A stretch of 8,790 nucleotides of DNA. Origin: Fidelibacterota bacterium (GTDB taxonomy: Bacteria; Fidelibacterota; UBA2242). Of the stretch, positions 1 through 5,702 are shown in pieces (position 1 is the stretch's first letter; each line of letters opens with the position of its first letter). Both the position numbers and the translations under genes were made by a program. The notes under the pieces were generated by a model. The model did not search any database. It was given only the letters and a program-made list of their open reading frames with translations, and had not been told where the DNA came from. The stretch spans positions 1-8,790 of the forward strand of contig JAGLWX010000131.1 in the NCBI GenBank assembly GCA_023133185.1. The letters run 5' to 3'.

Positions 1-2
1 GT

Positions 3-1043
3 AATAAATATCGACTGGATATCGGCGGTGAGATTCGTTCCTATACCGGTGATCATTACGGTGAAATCGCTGATTTCTCAGATACTGATTTATCGTCTTT
101 AATTTCCGAAGACTGGTATCGGTATTATAACTATATTGGTGAAAAATTGATCACCACAGGTTTCGCTCATTTTGCTTTCGAGCCGCTGGAAAAATTAAAA
201 CTAATTGCCGATCTGCAGTATCAATATATTCACTGGAATATGAATCAGAAGACAATCGGACATGCCGTCGGGTATCAATTGGATGCGGTGTGGAAATTCG
301 TAAATCCACGCTTTGGCGCGATTTATTCGTTCACCAATGAGTTATCCATCTTTGCGAATTACGGGAAAGCCCAGCGCGAACCGGCAGACGATCAGATCAT
401 CGAAGCCGATGATGTATGGAGCGCTCCCCTGAAGGCGTCAGCTGAATTGATAAACGATTATGAATTAGGTGGCAATTATCGAAGCCGGCAATTCGAGTTC
501 GACCTGAACCTGTATAGAATTAATTATAAAAACGAGCAGCTGAAAAATATCGATGTTGAACAAGAGGGAGAGTACATCTATTATCATTCTGACGCAACAT
601 TGCACCAGGGAATTGAGATGGAACTGAATTATCAGCCGTCATCATTCTGGGCATTGAACCTGAACAGCAGTGTCAGTCAGCATATTTTTCAGAGCGGTGA
701 CTGGAAGGATAAAATTATTCCTAATGTTCCATCGATATTATTTAACGGTAGTCTGCGATTGAATCCGGTTGATCATCTGACATTTTTTATCAATATGCGC
801 TATGTGGGAGAACAGTATCTCGACAAACAAAACTTCGGAACCAATGATGCTTTTGGGCTGTTGGACGGCGGCATCCGGTATGTATTTAAGAATATTGAGG
901 TCAATTGTAAGGTGAATAATATTCTGAATCGTCTTTATTCAACCTACGGGTACGGCTATGAATGGGGTGGATATTATGCCTATTACTGGCCCGGAGCGAC
1001 GCGGAATGGGTTTATATCGATTTCGTATAAATTTAGAAAATGA
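3..1043 (+). CDS. TonB-dependent receptor, C-terminal part (5' end outside window)
   Basis: This frame is open from the left edge and encodes the last 346 residues of an outer-membrane beta-barrel of the TonB-dependent receptor type, which imports ligands such as siderophores, vitamins or glycans using TonB energy. Visible evidence is the run of alternating amphipathic strands rich in Tyr, Phe and Trp, receptor-like phrases such as YELGGNYRSRQFEFDLNLYR and VNNILNRLYSTYGYGYEW, and the ending GATRNGFISISYKFRK, which closely resembles the final barrel strand of this family. The plug domain and TonB box would lie upstream, outside the window. The TTG at 147 is internal and is not the real start. 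The substrate cannot be read from this part. A hairpin-type terminator follows about 55 nt downstream, so this is probably the last gene of its transcript. The family call is confident. Confidence 0.88.
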   Translation, partial: NKYRLDIGGEIRSYTGDHYGEIADFSDTDLSSLISEDWYRYYNYIGEKLITTGFAHFAFEPLEKLKLIADLQYQYIHWNMNQKTIGHAVGYQLDAVWKFVNPRFGAIYSFTNELSIFANYGKAQREPADDQIIEADDVWSAPLKASAELINDYELGGNYRSRQFEFDLNLYRINYKNEQLKNIDVEQEGEYIYYHSDATLHQGIEMELNYQPSSFWALNLNSSVSQHIFQSGDWKDKIIPNVPSILFNGSLRLNPVDHLTFFINMRYVGEQYLDKQNFGTNDAFGLLDGGIRYVFKNIEVNCKVNNILNRLYSTYGYGYEWGGYYAYYWPGATRNGFISISYKFRK

Positions 1044-1098
1044 GTTGTATTAAATTAATTACTGTCTTATTTTAACTCTCACTTAGGGGTGGTAGCGT

Positions 1099-1139
1099 TG
1101 AGTGAAAAACCGCCCGGTTTTCGACTCAGCGGGTTTTTT
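1099..1139 (+). terminator. Rho-independent terminator after the TonB-dependent receptor gene
   Basis: A nested hairpin has outer arms TGAGT (1099-1103) and ACTCA (1124-1128), and inner arms AAAACC (1106-1111) and GGTTTT (1116-1121) around a GCCC loop. It is followed by GCGGG and six T residues (1134-1139). An alternative pairing joins the A-run plus CCGC (1105-1113) to GCGGGTTTTT (1129-1138), with one G bulged, which places the T-run directly at the stem as in a classical terminator. It lies 55 nt after the receptor stop codon. Confidence 0.6.
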
Positions 1140-1147
1140 GAAAAGTC

Positions 1148-1474
1148 TTGAAATATTTCATAAAAAAATGCTTAGGCAGAGATTTTATGCAAGATAAAAC
1201 TGCTCCTGACGGCAATGAACTGACAGTAAATCCGGTCCGCTTACGCAAGTCGGATCACGGAACGGAAGGAATCCTCTTCTTCCGTCATTTTTCTTGTTTT
1301 ACCATGGAACTTCCCTGGAGAGACAACCGGAGAAATATATCCTGTATTCCGCCTGACATTTATAACGTTCAAATAAGTGTATCTCCGTACTTTGGGAGAT
1401 TATGCTGGATTTCAGATATTACGGAAAAAGAAATAACAAATAACAAAACCCAAATAACAAGCAAATTCCAATGA
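1148..1474 (+). pseudogene. Truncated DUF5675-like gene
   Basis: The frame encodes up to 108 residues from a TTG at 1148; a more likely start is the ATG at 1187, though its ribosome site is weak. The centre, with FTMELPWRDNRRNISCIPP followed by a Tyr-Asn-Val and SPYFG, matches the conserved first half of DUF5675 as I remember it (…ELPWxxNxRNxSCIPxGxY…). This small family is of unknown function and often phage-associated. After ISDI the conserved second half, with its usual histidine and LGCI-like segments, is absent. Instead the frame runs through an A/C-rich repeat that translates to a low-complexity Asn/Lys/Thr/Gln tail (EITNNKTQITSKFQ). I infer that the gene lost its 3' half at the repeat junction and is not functional. 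I found no continuation in another frame. It could alternatively be expressed as a short protein. Confidence 0.5.
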
Positions 1475-1500
1475 CTAAAATCCCTAATTCAAAGTCCATT
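1431..1500. repeat. A/C-rich interspersed repeat with AAATAAC units
   Basis: This stretch is biased to A and C on the plus strand and contains AAATAAC at 1431-1437, 1438-1444 and 1452-1458, followed by CAAATTCCAATGACTAAAA and CCTAATTCAAAG. It resembles a widespread degenerate intergenic repeat (units like CAAATTCCAATGACCAAA) that I recall from many candidate-phylum and deltaproteobacterial assemblies; no search was possible here. It supplies the low-complexity tail and stop codon of the truncated DUF5675-like frame. Confidence 0.55.
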
Positions 1501-1563
1501 CATCTAATCGATTTCGCGTTTGCTTGTTCGGTAATATATAGATGGTATTCCAATATGTTAAAC

Positions 1564-1577
1564 CCTCCTGCCGGAGG
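1564..1577. repeat. Short palindrome CCTCC-TGCC-GGAGG
   Basis: Perfect 5-bp arms CCTCC (1564-1568) and GGAGG (1573-1577) surround a four-base loop and are preceded by AAAC. It sits 30 nt upstream of the next start codon. The sequence AAACCCTCC…GGAGG looks like half of the larger palindromes at 3408-3436 and 5971-6003. The GGAGG is too far from the ATG at 1608 to be its ribosome site. Confidence 0.4.
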
Positions 1578-1607
1578 AATTTGAAGCTTTATAGAAAGAG
1601 AGACACA

Positions 1608-3236
1608 ATGAAAAAAACAATGATGATTATATTACTTGCAACCATGGTTATACCCGGTATAGCTGATGAAAATATCATTACCCGATTTTTGCCGGATTCA
1701 CTGACAACCTGGCAGGTCGCTTTCCAGCTGTCCGGGAATACCTATTCAAATGATATGGAGCAGGGATTTCAAACCCGCATGAATGAAACATTAGTGAATA
1801 AAAGTAATGAATCAAGGGATAACTATAATGTTTCTATCAGACCCAGGATTAATTTTAATTATCGCCTCATCCGTCCCAAAAGAGAGATGTTTTGTTATCT
1901 GACTGCTCGATATGATTATGGAAAAAATTGGCGAAATTCCGCTGATGACCGGAAATATGAAGATCCGGAACCCTATTTGATCACAAAAGAGAAATATTCC
2001 TATGAAACAGTTCAACCTTATCTTTCAGCGGATCTGACCTACAATGAATATTTGTTGGATCAATTCGGTGTATCACTGATTGGCAATTACTATAATGATA
2101 CAGTTCATCGAAATTCACTCATCAGGAACCAATTATGGGAGACTTATAATAATTACCTTTACCGGGATCAGGAAGAAGATGCTGAATATAATCGTGTCTC
2201 GGAATCGGCGAGGCTCACTATGCGATTATTCCATGGACGAATTTACGACGGCAGCTATGCCGCCAAGGCAATGGAAATTATTGACCAATTAAAGAAAACC
2301 GGTACGCTGAAGAATGAGCTAACAGAGACGGAGTTTGATCGCTTTGCCCTGATCGTCATGAAACATATGGCTTCTTATCATTATGATTATCGAATAAGAA
2401 CTATTGAAGCATTATCCGAAATTTATGATTACTTAACGTCAATTGATGTATTGGACAGTCACTCTTCGTCACCCTTTGCCATTGTTCAGGATGTGTACCT
2501 GAATAATCCTTTGTACGCCAGTCGTGATTTTGGTACACGATTTTACTTTAATCTTGCTTATAAGGAAGACCGATCGCGACGTAAATCAGATATTCTTACC
2601 CGGGAAGATCAATACCGGTTTTATTTCAACGACAGTAATGTACCGGTCATTGAAAGTTTGCTCTCTGAGAATGAAGAAAAACATATATCGAACTCAGAAA
2701 GTATATCCTGGATACCATCCGTAGGAATAGGTGTGGATCACAATTCGATCTTAAACTGGCATGTATGGTACGAGAGCGGGCTGGCATTAAATTATAGCAG
2801 TTATTCATCGAAATATGATTATACTTCGGAACGTTCGGGCCATGATTATGACTATTCTAACGAGTCCAGCGAACGTTCGGAAAACCAAAGAATACAGGCG
2901 ACACTTGGTTGCCGATTGAACTATCAGATGAACAGTCGTTCATACGTCTATCTGTCGGCGTCGTCAGAATATACAAATATAAAGAGTGATAACAAGATCT
3001 CTGATTATAAGAAAGTCGAGAATCTTAATGAGAGTATCTATATCTCAATTATGCCGGGATACCAGTATTATATCACTCCGAAAATCAGTTTCAGGATATC
3101 CGGAACCGCTTCATTATACCAATCTTTTTATGAAAATAATGATATCATAGAAGGTGAACAGAACGCTTATCAATATAAATATGATTCAAGACAAATTAAC
3201 TGTTCATTGAATTTTGGATTTCTGATGTACTTATAA
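1608..3236 (+). CDS. Secreted or outer-membrane beta-barrel-like protein, unknown function
   Basis: The chosen start is the ATG at 1608 (542 residues), preceded by a purine-rich GAAAGAGAGA; it gives a clean signal peptide (MKKTMMIILLATMVIPGIA, likely cut before DEN). The same frame is open upstream to 1542, but that extension would bury the signal peptide. Residues 70-180 and 305-540 have many short alternating strands with Tyr, Phe and Trp, as in outer-membrane barrels, and the protein ends in hydrophobic GFLMYL. Between them, residues 197-280 look alpha-helical and rich in charged residues (YAAKAMEIIDQLKK onward). Residues 396-427 form a Ser/Tyr/Glu-rich, probably surface-exposed loop. I do not recognise the family. 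It stands alone: no gene within 300 bp is clearly co-transcribed, and related A/C-rich repeats occur on both sides. The secreted, barrel-like call rests on sequence character only. Confidence 0.75.
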   Translation: MKKTMMIILLATMVIPGIADENIITRFLPDSLTTWQVAFQLSGNTYSNDMEQGFQTRMNETLVNKSNESRDNYNVSIRPRINFNYRLIRPKREMFCYLTARYDYGKNWRNSADDRKYEDPEPYLITKEKYSYETVQPYLSADLTYNEYLLDQFGVSLIGNYYNDTVHRNSLIRNQLWETYNNYLYRDQEEDAEYNRVSESARLTMRLFHGRIYDGSYAAKAMEIIDQLKKTGTLKNELTETEFDRFALIVMKHMASYHYDYRIRTIEALSEIYDYLTSIDVLDSHSSSPFAIVQDVYLNNPLYASRDFGTRFYFNLAYKEDRSRRKSDILTREDQYRFYFNDSNVPVIESLLSENEEKHISNSESISWIPSVGIGVDHNSILNWHVWYESGLALNYSSYSSKYDYTSERSGHDYDYSNESSERSENQRIQATLGCRLNYQMNSRSYVYLSASSEYTNIKSDNKISDYKKVENLNESIYISIMPGYQYYITPKISFRISGTASLYQSFYENNDIIEGEQNAYQYKYDSRQINCSLNFGFLMYL

Positions 3237-3248
3237 TGTTGCGGTCAA

Positions 3249-3318
3249 ATTACAATTCTAAATTCCAAACACGGTCAGTTTGTGCGGGCAGAGTTTTGGT
3301 CATTTGATATTGAGAATC
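3249..3318. repeat. Decayed A/C-rich repeat, inverted pair
   Basis: Just after the secreted-protein gene, CAAATTACAATTCTAAATTCCAAAC resembles the repeat at 1431-1500. About 20 nt further on, GTTTTGGTCATTTGATATTGAG reads as a similar unit in the opposite orientation (complement …CAAATGACCAAAAC). The copies are degenerate, so this is a resemblance rather than a measured match. Otherwise the 3237-3407 stretch holds no convincing gene. Confidence 0.35.
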
Positions 3319-3407
3319 TGCAACCGGTGCAATGGGAAGTGAATATTCCAGTTCCGTTAGGTACTCAGACCGGACGACAGTGAATAGGGCTAAATGAATG
3401 TGAAAAT

Positions 3408-3436
3408 CCTCCCGGAGGTTCCGAACCTCCGGGAGG
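3408..3436. repeat. Perfect 29-nt palindrome (REP-like hairpin)
   Basis: The arms CCTCCCGGAGGTT (3408-3420) and AACCTCCGGGAGG (3424-3436) are perfect 13-bp complements around CCG. Each arm is itself nearly palindromic (CCTCC-C-GGAGG), so this is a double palindrome. No T-run follows, so it is not an obvious intrinsic terminator. It lies between the secreted-protein gene and the zinc-ribbon pair and ends 9 nt before the AAGGAGG ribosome site of the next reading frame, so it may act as an mRNA-stabilising or repeat element. Confidence 0.75.
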
Positions 3437-3455
3437 CTGGAAAAAGGAGGCAATC

Positions 3456-3554
3456 ATAGCGAAAAATCCAATTTATAAACCTGACAGGTTTAAACGGCTT
3501 ATGGATCAAAAGAGCGATAAGAAGCCCTTTAAAGGGGAGAGGAAGGAAAAGTAA
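3456..3554 (+). CDS. Possible 32-residue basic peptide with an ATA start
   Basis: An excellent ribosome binding site, AAAAAGGAGG (3441-3450), stands five bases before ATA at 3456, and the frame runs 32 codons to TAA. The peptide begins (M)AKNPIYKPDRFKRLMDQ and has 12 Lys/Arg. No ATG, GTG or TTG is available near the ribosome site; the first ATG is at 3501, inside the frame. ATA starts are very rare, so this may be a mutated or misread ATG. The stop lies 17 nt before the zinc-ribbon gene, suggesting an operon. Against it, the frame contains two palindromes (TAAACCTG-A-CAGGTTTA at 3476-3492 and CCCTTTAAAGGG at 3525-3536) of the kind found in non-coding repeats. I do not recognise a family. Confidence 0.35.
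   Translation: MAKNPIYKPDRFKRLMDQKSDKKPFKGERKEK
3476..3492. repeat. Palindrome TAAACCTG-A-CAGGTTTA
   Basis: Perfect 8-bp arms surround a single A. The core AAACCTGACAGGTTT resembles an intergenic palindrome that I recall as common in Bacteroidetes-type genomes, and it shares the AACCT…AGGTT outline with the other palindromes in this window. A second palindrome, CCCTTTAAAGGG, follows at 3525-3536. Both fall inside the possible ATA-start peptide. Confidence 0.45.
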
Positions 3555-3571
3555 AATTAAGGAGGATCACT

Positions 3572-3703
3572 ATGCCAACGACAGGTGAAAATCCAGGAAA
3601 AGGAACGTATTATTGTAAAAATTGCGGACAGAAGGTCGTACTGGATGATGACTCAGACAGATTACCACCCTGTCCGAAATGCGGGAAAACAGACTATAAG
3701 TAG
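3572..3703 (+). CDS. Small zinc-ribbon protein
   Basis: This is a 43-residue protein starting at the ATG at 3572 behind a strong AAGGAGGA ribosome site (3559-3566). It opens MPTTGENPGKGTYYC and carries two Cys pairs, CKNCG at residues 15-19 and CPKCG at residues 34-38, the classical four-cysteine zinc ribbon, joined by an acidic linker (DDDSDR). The family is known to me as short stand-alone zinc-ribbon proteins of unassigned role. Binding of one structural zinc ion is expected, but nucleic-acid or protein binding cannot be told from sequence. It is preceded at 17 nt by the possible basic peptide and followed by the promoter of the XRE gene, so it likely closes a short transcript. No cysteine is missing, and the gene seems intact. 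Confidence 0.85.
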   Translation: MPTTGENPGKGTYYCKNCGQKVVLDDDSDRLPPCPKCGKTDYK

Positions 3704-3741
3704 AACTCATTGTAGAAATTATTGGATTGAGCCATGCAAAT

Positions 3742-3798
3742 TAATCTTTACAACAATATCTCAATATTGTATATTTTATATGCAATATGTAAAGATTA
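3742..3798. repeat. 11-bp inverted repeat bracketing the XRE promoter
   Basis: TAATCTTTACA (3742-3752) is perfectly complementary to TGTAAAGATTA (3788-3798). Each copy contains a TTTACA/TGTAAA half-site, and a third TTTACA lies at 3800-3805. The copies bracket the proposed -35, spacer and -10, consistent with a two-site operator for a dimeric helix-turn-helix regulator. Confidence 0.55.
3747..3775 (+). promoter_or_regulatory. Sigma-70-like promoter of the XRE/ImmA-PIN operon
   Basis: A -35-like TTTACA (3747-3752) and a -10-like TATATT (3770-3775) are separated by exactly 17 bases. The spacer contains a perfect palindrome, ACAATAT-CTCA-ATATTGT (3753-3770). The expected transcription start near 3782 leaves a leader of about 70 nt before the XRE start codon. 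This is a sequence inference; no expression evidence is available. Confidence 0.5.
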
Positions 3799-3808
3799 GT
3801 TTACATAT
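3785..3808. promoter_or_regulatory. Probable autoregulatory operator of the XRE protein
   Basis: A perfect inverted repeat with 9-bp arms ATATGTAAA (3785-3793) and TTTACATAT (3800-3808), spaced by GATTAG, lies just downstream of the -10 and over the likely transcription start. Binding there would block transcription. XRE-type regulators of toxin-antitoxin operons normally repress their own promoter at such palindromes, and the binding protein would be the product of the gene at 3852. Confidence 0.55.
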
Positions 3809-3851
3809 ATCATTCATTTCATATGAAAGTATGTTAAAAAAGGGGGACGCT

Positions 3852-4193
3852 ATGATATGGGAAGGCTCAATAATCAAGAAAAAATCGGACGAACGAGGGC
3901 TTTCTATTACCAAATTAGCCCAACAAATCGGAGTATCCCGTCAGGCAGTCAACGATTGGATTAAAGGACAGGTCCCAAAAGGATTGTATCTGATTACTCT
4001 TTGCGACATTCTGAACCTGGACCCCGACGATCTGTTTATTAAGGGTGAAGATGTCGCTATTCAAATGCCTGTTTACAGAACTAGGCGAAAAGCCAAAATC
4101 AAACCTGAACATGAAGTTCAGCTGGCTGAACTTGCCAAGGAATACAAAACCCTTTTCGTGATAAATCAGCCAGTACAATTCATCCAACTCTAA
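3852..4193 (+). CDS. XRE-family HTH domain, N-terminal half of a frameshifted XRE-ImmA/IrrE protein
   Basis: The start is the ATG at 3852 behind AGGGGGA (3841-3847); an in-frame ATG at 3831 lacks such a site. The frame encodes 113 residues. Residues 5-62 form an XRE/Cro-type helix-turn-helix with LSITKLAQQIGVSRQAVNDW as helices two and three, followed by LITLCDILNLDPDDLF, the typical fourth and fifth helices. Residues 63-102 are the linker seen before an ImmA/IrrE peptidase domain, ending ELAKEYKTLF. The last eleven residues (VINQPVQFIQL) have no counterpart that I recognise and arise from a frame change near 4153-4156. The protein probably represses its own operon through the palindromes upstream. 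If the break is real, a DNA-binding fragment without the peptidase half would be made. Confidence 0.75.
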   Translation: MIWEGSIIKKKSDERGLSITKLAQQIGVSRQAVNDWIKGQVPKGLYLITLCDILNLDPDDLFIKGEDVAIQMPVYRTRRKAKIKPEHEVQLAELAKEYKTLFVINQPVQFIQL

Positions 4194-4240
4194 AAATTAG
4201 CAATCGAAGTCCGGAAACCGCCAAAACAATAGCCAATAAA

Positions 4241-4951
4241 TTGCGAAAAGCCGTTGAAATATCTTCTGATAAGCCTATGGATTACAAAGAGGTATTCAGA
4301 CTTCTCGAAAATTTGGATATTCATGTCATTTTTCGGGATTTTCCGGTATCCCGACTGTATGCTTTTTATACCAGAATATTTGAACACAGGGTCGTTTTTG
4401 TTGATTTAAAAACTAACGTTCTGGATCTAATATTTCCTCTTCTGCATGAATCTGTTCACGCTATTCGCAATGAGAGTAAAAAGTTATTTGTCGATGATGA
4501 AGAGGAGGAATTTTGCGATATTGTGGCTAGCTATACTCAATTTCCAGAGACTTATATTAAACAGATATATGAGATGATCGTGGATTTAGATCCGCCAAAT
4601 CAGATAAATATTCTAAAACAATTTTCACAGACAAACCATCATGCCATATGTGGTATTATCAAACGGATAAAGGATAATCATTCTGAGTTTGATCTATCTT
4701 ATGGCGGCGCTGATACAAACCTGAAGAAGAATTTTCCAAAAATCGGAGAAGTACTGAGTAAAACGGACAATGTCCGCCAATTTCTTCAAAACTATCAGAA
4801 TTTAAGCCCGATATTTTTTGATATTCTGTTAGATAAGGTGGAAAATCTTAATCAGCGAAAACTGGGTGAAATATTTAGTATGGAAAGTTATCTGGATATG
4901 GTTTCCATCAGGGATGAAATGCTTCAGATGAAAAAACTCAGATCGAAATAG
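4241..4951 (+). CDS. ImmA/IrrE-type metallopeptidase domain, C-terminal half of the frameshifted regulator
   Basis: The frame is open from about 4154; the first plausible start is TTG at 4241 (236 residues), then ATG at 4277 (…KPMDYKEVF). It encodes the ImmA/IrrE (COG2856) domain: LIFPLLHESVHAIRNE gives the zinc-binding HExxH motif (HESVH, codons 4445-4459), and the acidic EEEEFCDIVASY about 15 residues on supplies the likely third ligand. Family members are zinc peptidases that cleave a repressor or sense a signal, and when fused to XRE they act as regulators or antitoxins. The C-terminal region has GGADTNLKKNFPKIGEVL, which I recall as conserved in the subgroup paired with PIN proteins. No ribosome site precedes the candidate starts, so as a separate gene it may not be translated. 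The stop lies 9 nt before the PIN gene. Confidence 0.75.
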   Translation: MRKAVEISSDKPMDYKEVFRLLENLDIHVIFRDFPVSRLYAFYTRIFEHRVVFVDLKTNVLDLIFPLLHESVHAIRNESKKLFVDDEEEEFCDIVASYTQFPETYIKQIYEMIVDLDPPNQINILKQFSQTNHHAICGIIKRIKDNHSEFDLSYGGADTNLKKNFPKIGEVLSKTDNVRQFLQNYQNLSPIFFDILLDKVENLNQRKLGEIFSMESYLDMVSIRDEMLQMKKLRSK

Positions 4952-4960
4952 TAATTCATA

Positions 4961-5536
4961 ATGGTTGTTTTATGTGATACTTGCAGTGTCTTAATGCTGA
5001 TTCGTATTGCTCCGGAGATGTTTGCCGATGAGCGTTATGAGTGTGTCACCATCAGGAAAGTGTACGAAGAATTTACCAGAAAGCAAAAATTTAAGACAAA
5101 ATATCCCTGGAGAAATGTATTCAGATCAAAGATCAAATCTCTTGGTACCACTATCGAAGAATCTGAAAGTGTAATGAGAAATTTTAAGTTAATAAGTAAT
5201 TTAATCGACACCGATACCGTTATAAATCAAAGCAGCGGGTCATTCTTTAACTTGAGCAGGACTGACAGGTATATCGCTGCTTGCGCCGCAACATACCATT
5301 ATGATGTATCCACCGTCGATGGTGATCTAATAGACTTTTTGAAACAGGAATTCAAAACCAACGTTATAAAACCGTTGGGTTTAATTAACCGATGGTTGGA
5401 GAAAGGCTTGATCCATTGGAATGATGAAAAACAATCGGTTATCGAAGATTGGCATACCTGTAATGAAGCTGCCCAGGATCGAGCAGACATTGATAAATTT
5501 CATCATTTGACACGGCGAAAATATCCCAGTCTTTAA
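4961..5536 (+). CDS. PIN-domain ribonuclease, probable toxin paired with XRE-ImmA
   Basis: This intact 191-residue protein starts at ATG 4961, nine bases after the regulator stop with no clear ribosome site, suggesting translational coupling. The acidic residues of a PIN nuclease are visible: D6 in VLCDTCSVL, E36/E37 in VYEEF, D102 in SRTDRYIAA, and D120/D122 in STVDGDLIDF. The order and spacing fit a magnesium-dependent RNase fold. The C-terminal part (residues 140-191: PLGLINRWLEKGLIHW… HHLTRRKYPSL) is a family-specific extension that I associate with PIN proteins encoded next to XRE-COG2856 regulators. PIN toxins typically cut tRNA, rRNA or mRNA; the target here is unknown. All acidic residues are present, so the enzyme should be active even though its presumed antitoxin gene appears broken. 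Confidence 0.8.
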   Translation: MVVLCDTCSVLMLIRIAPEMFADERYECVTIRKVYEEFTRKQKFKTKYPWRNVFRSKIKSLGTTIEESESVMRNFKLISNLIDTDTVINQSSGSFFNLSRTDRYIAACAATYHYDVSTVDGDLIDFLKQEFKTNVIKPLGLINRWLEKGLIHWNDEKQSVIEDWHTCNEAAQDRADIDKFHHLTRRKYPSL

Positions 5537-5702
5537 TTCGGTTGCTATTTGATTCAAACTGTTTTTGTATTATTTTTCAAGTGCTTAGTAAAATCAATAG
5601 AATGGGAATAATTACGGACGGTAAATTATTAAATCTTAAACAGGAACAAGTGAAAAAAACTTGAGTCCGTCATAGTTGGTTGATTCTTAAGAGAGATATG
5701 GA

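Larger units (their letters stand above)
3852..4951 (+). pseudogene. Complete XRE-ImmA/IrrE gene restored by one extra T (frameshifted)
   Basis: Reading from 3852 and adding one T to the CCCTTTTCG run (T residues at 4153-4156) joins the helix-turn-helix frame to the peptidase frame as …KTLF-RDKSASTIHPTLKIS… with no stop until 4951. The restored protein has about 366 residues, the length I expect for fused XRE-COG2856 regulators. The 4157-4240 stretch in the second frame is fully open and reads as sensible protein (SPETAKTIANKLRK), showing that the break is recent or artefactual. No canonical -1 slippery heptamer is in frame at the junction, so a one-base deletion or homopolymer error is more likely than programmed recoding. 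Confidence 0.75.

Noticed and set aside
3295..3384. Plus-strand frame ending …VNIPVPLGTQTGRQ as a gene remnant
   Set aside because: It is short, has no start signal and begins inside repeat-like sequence. The resemblance to protein is too weak to call.
3250..3453. Minus-strand frame of 67 codons in the intergenic region
   Set aside because: Its translation is made of the A/C-rich repeat and the 29-nt palindrome, and it has no ribosome site or recognisable motif.
3585..3851. N-terminal extension of the XRE frame upstream of 3852
   Set aside because: It would overlap the zinc-ribbon gene and run through the promoter and operator. The ATG at 3852 has a good ribosome site.
4145..4165. Programmed -1 ribosomal frameshift in the XRE-ImmA gene
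   Set aside because: The zero-frame codons are ACC-CTT-TTC, which do not form a standard X-XXY-YYZ heptamer. The T4 run is also short for transcriptional slippage. A simple indel is more likely, though not excluded by sequence alone.
5602..5664. 20-codon frame (MGIITDGKLLN…) between the PIN and RadC-like genes
   Set aside because: It has no ribosome site and no motif. The 5537-5702 gap shows only a weak 6-bp inverted repeat (ACGGAC/GTCCGT) and no convincing promoter.
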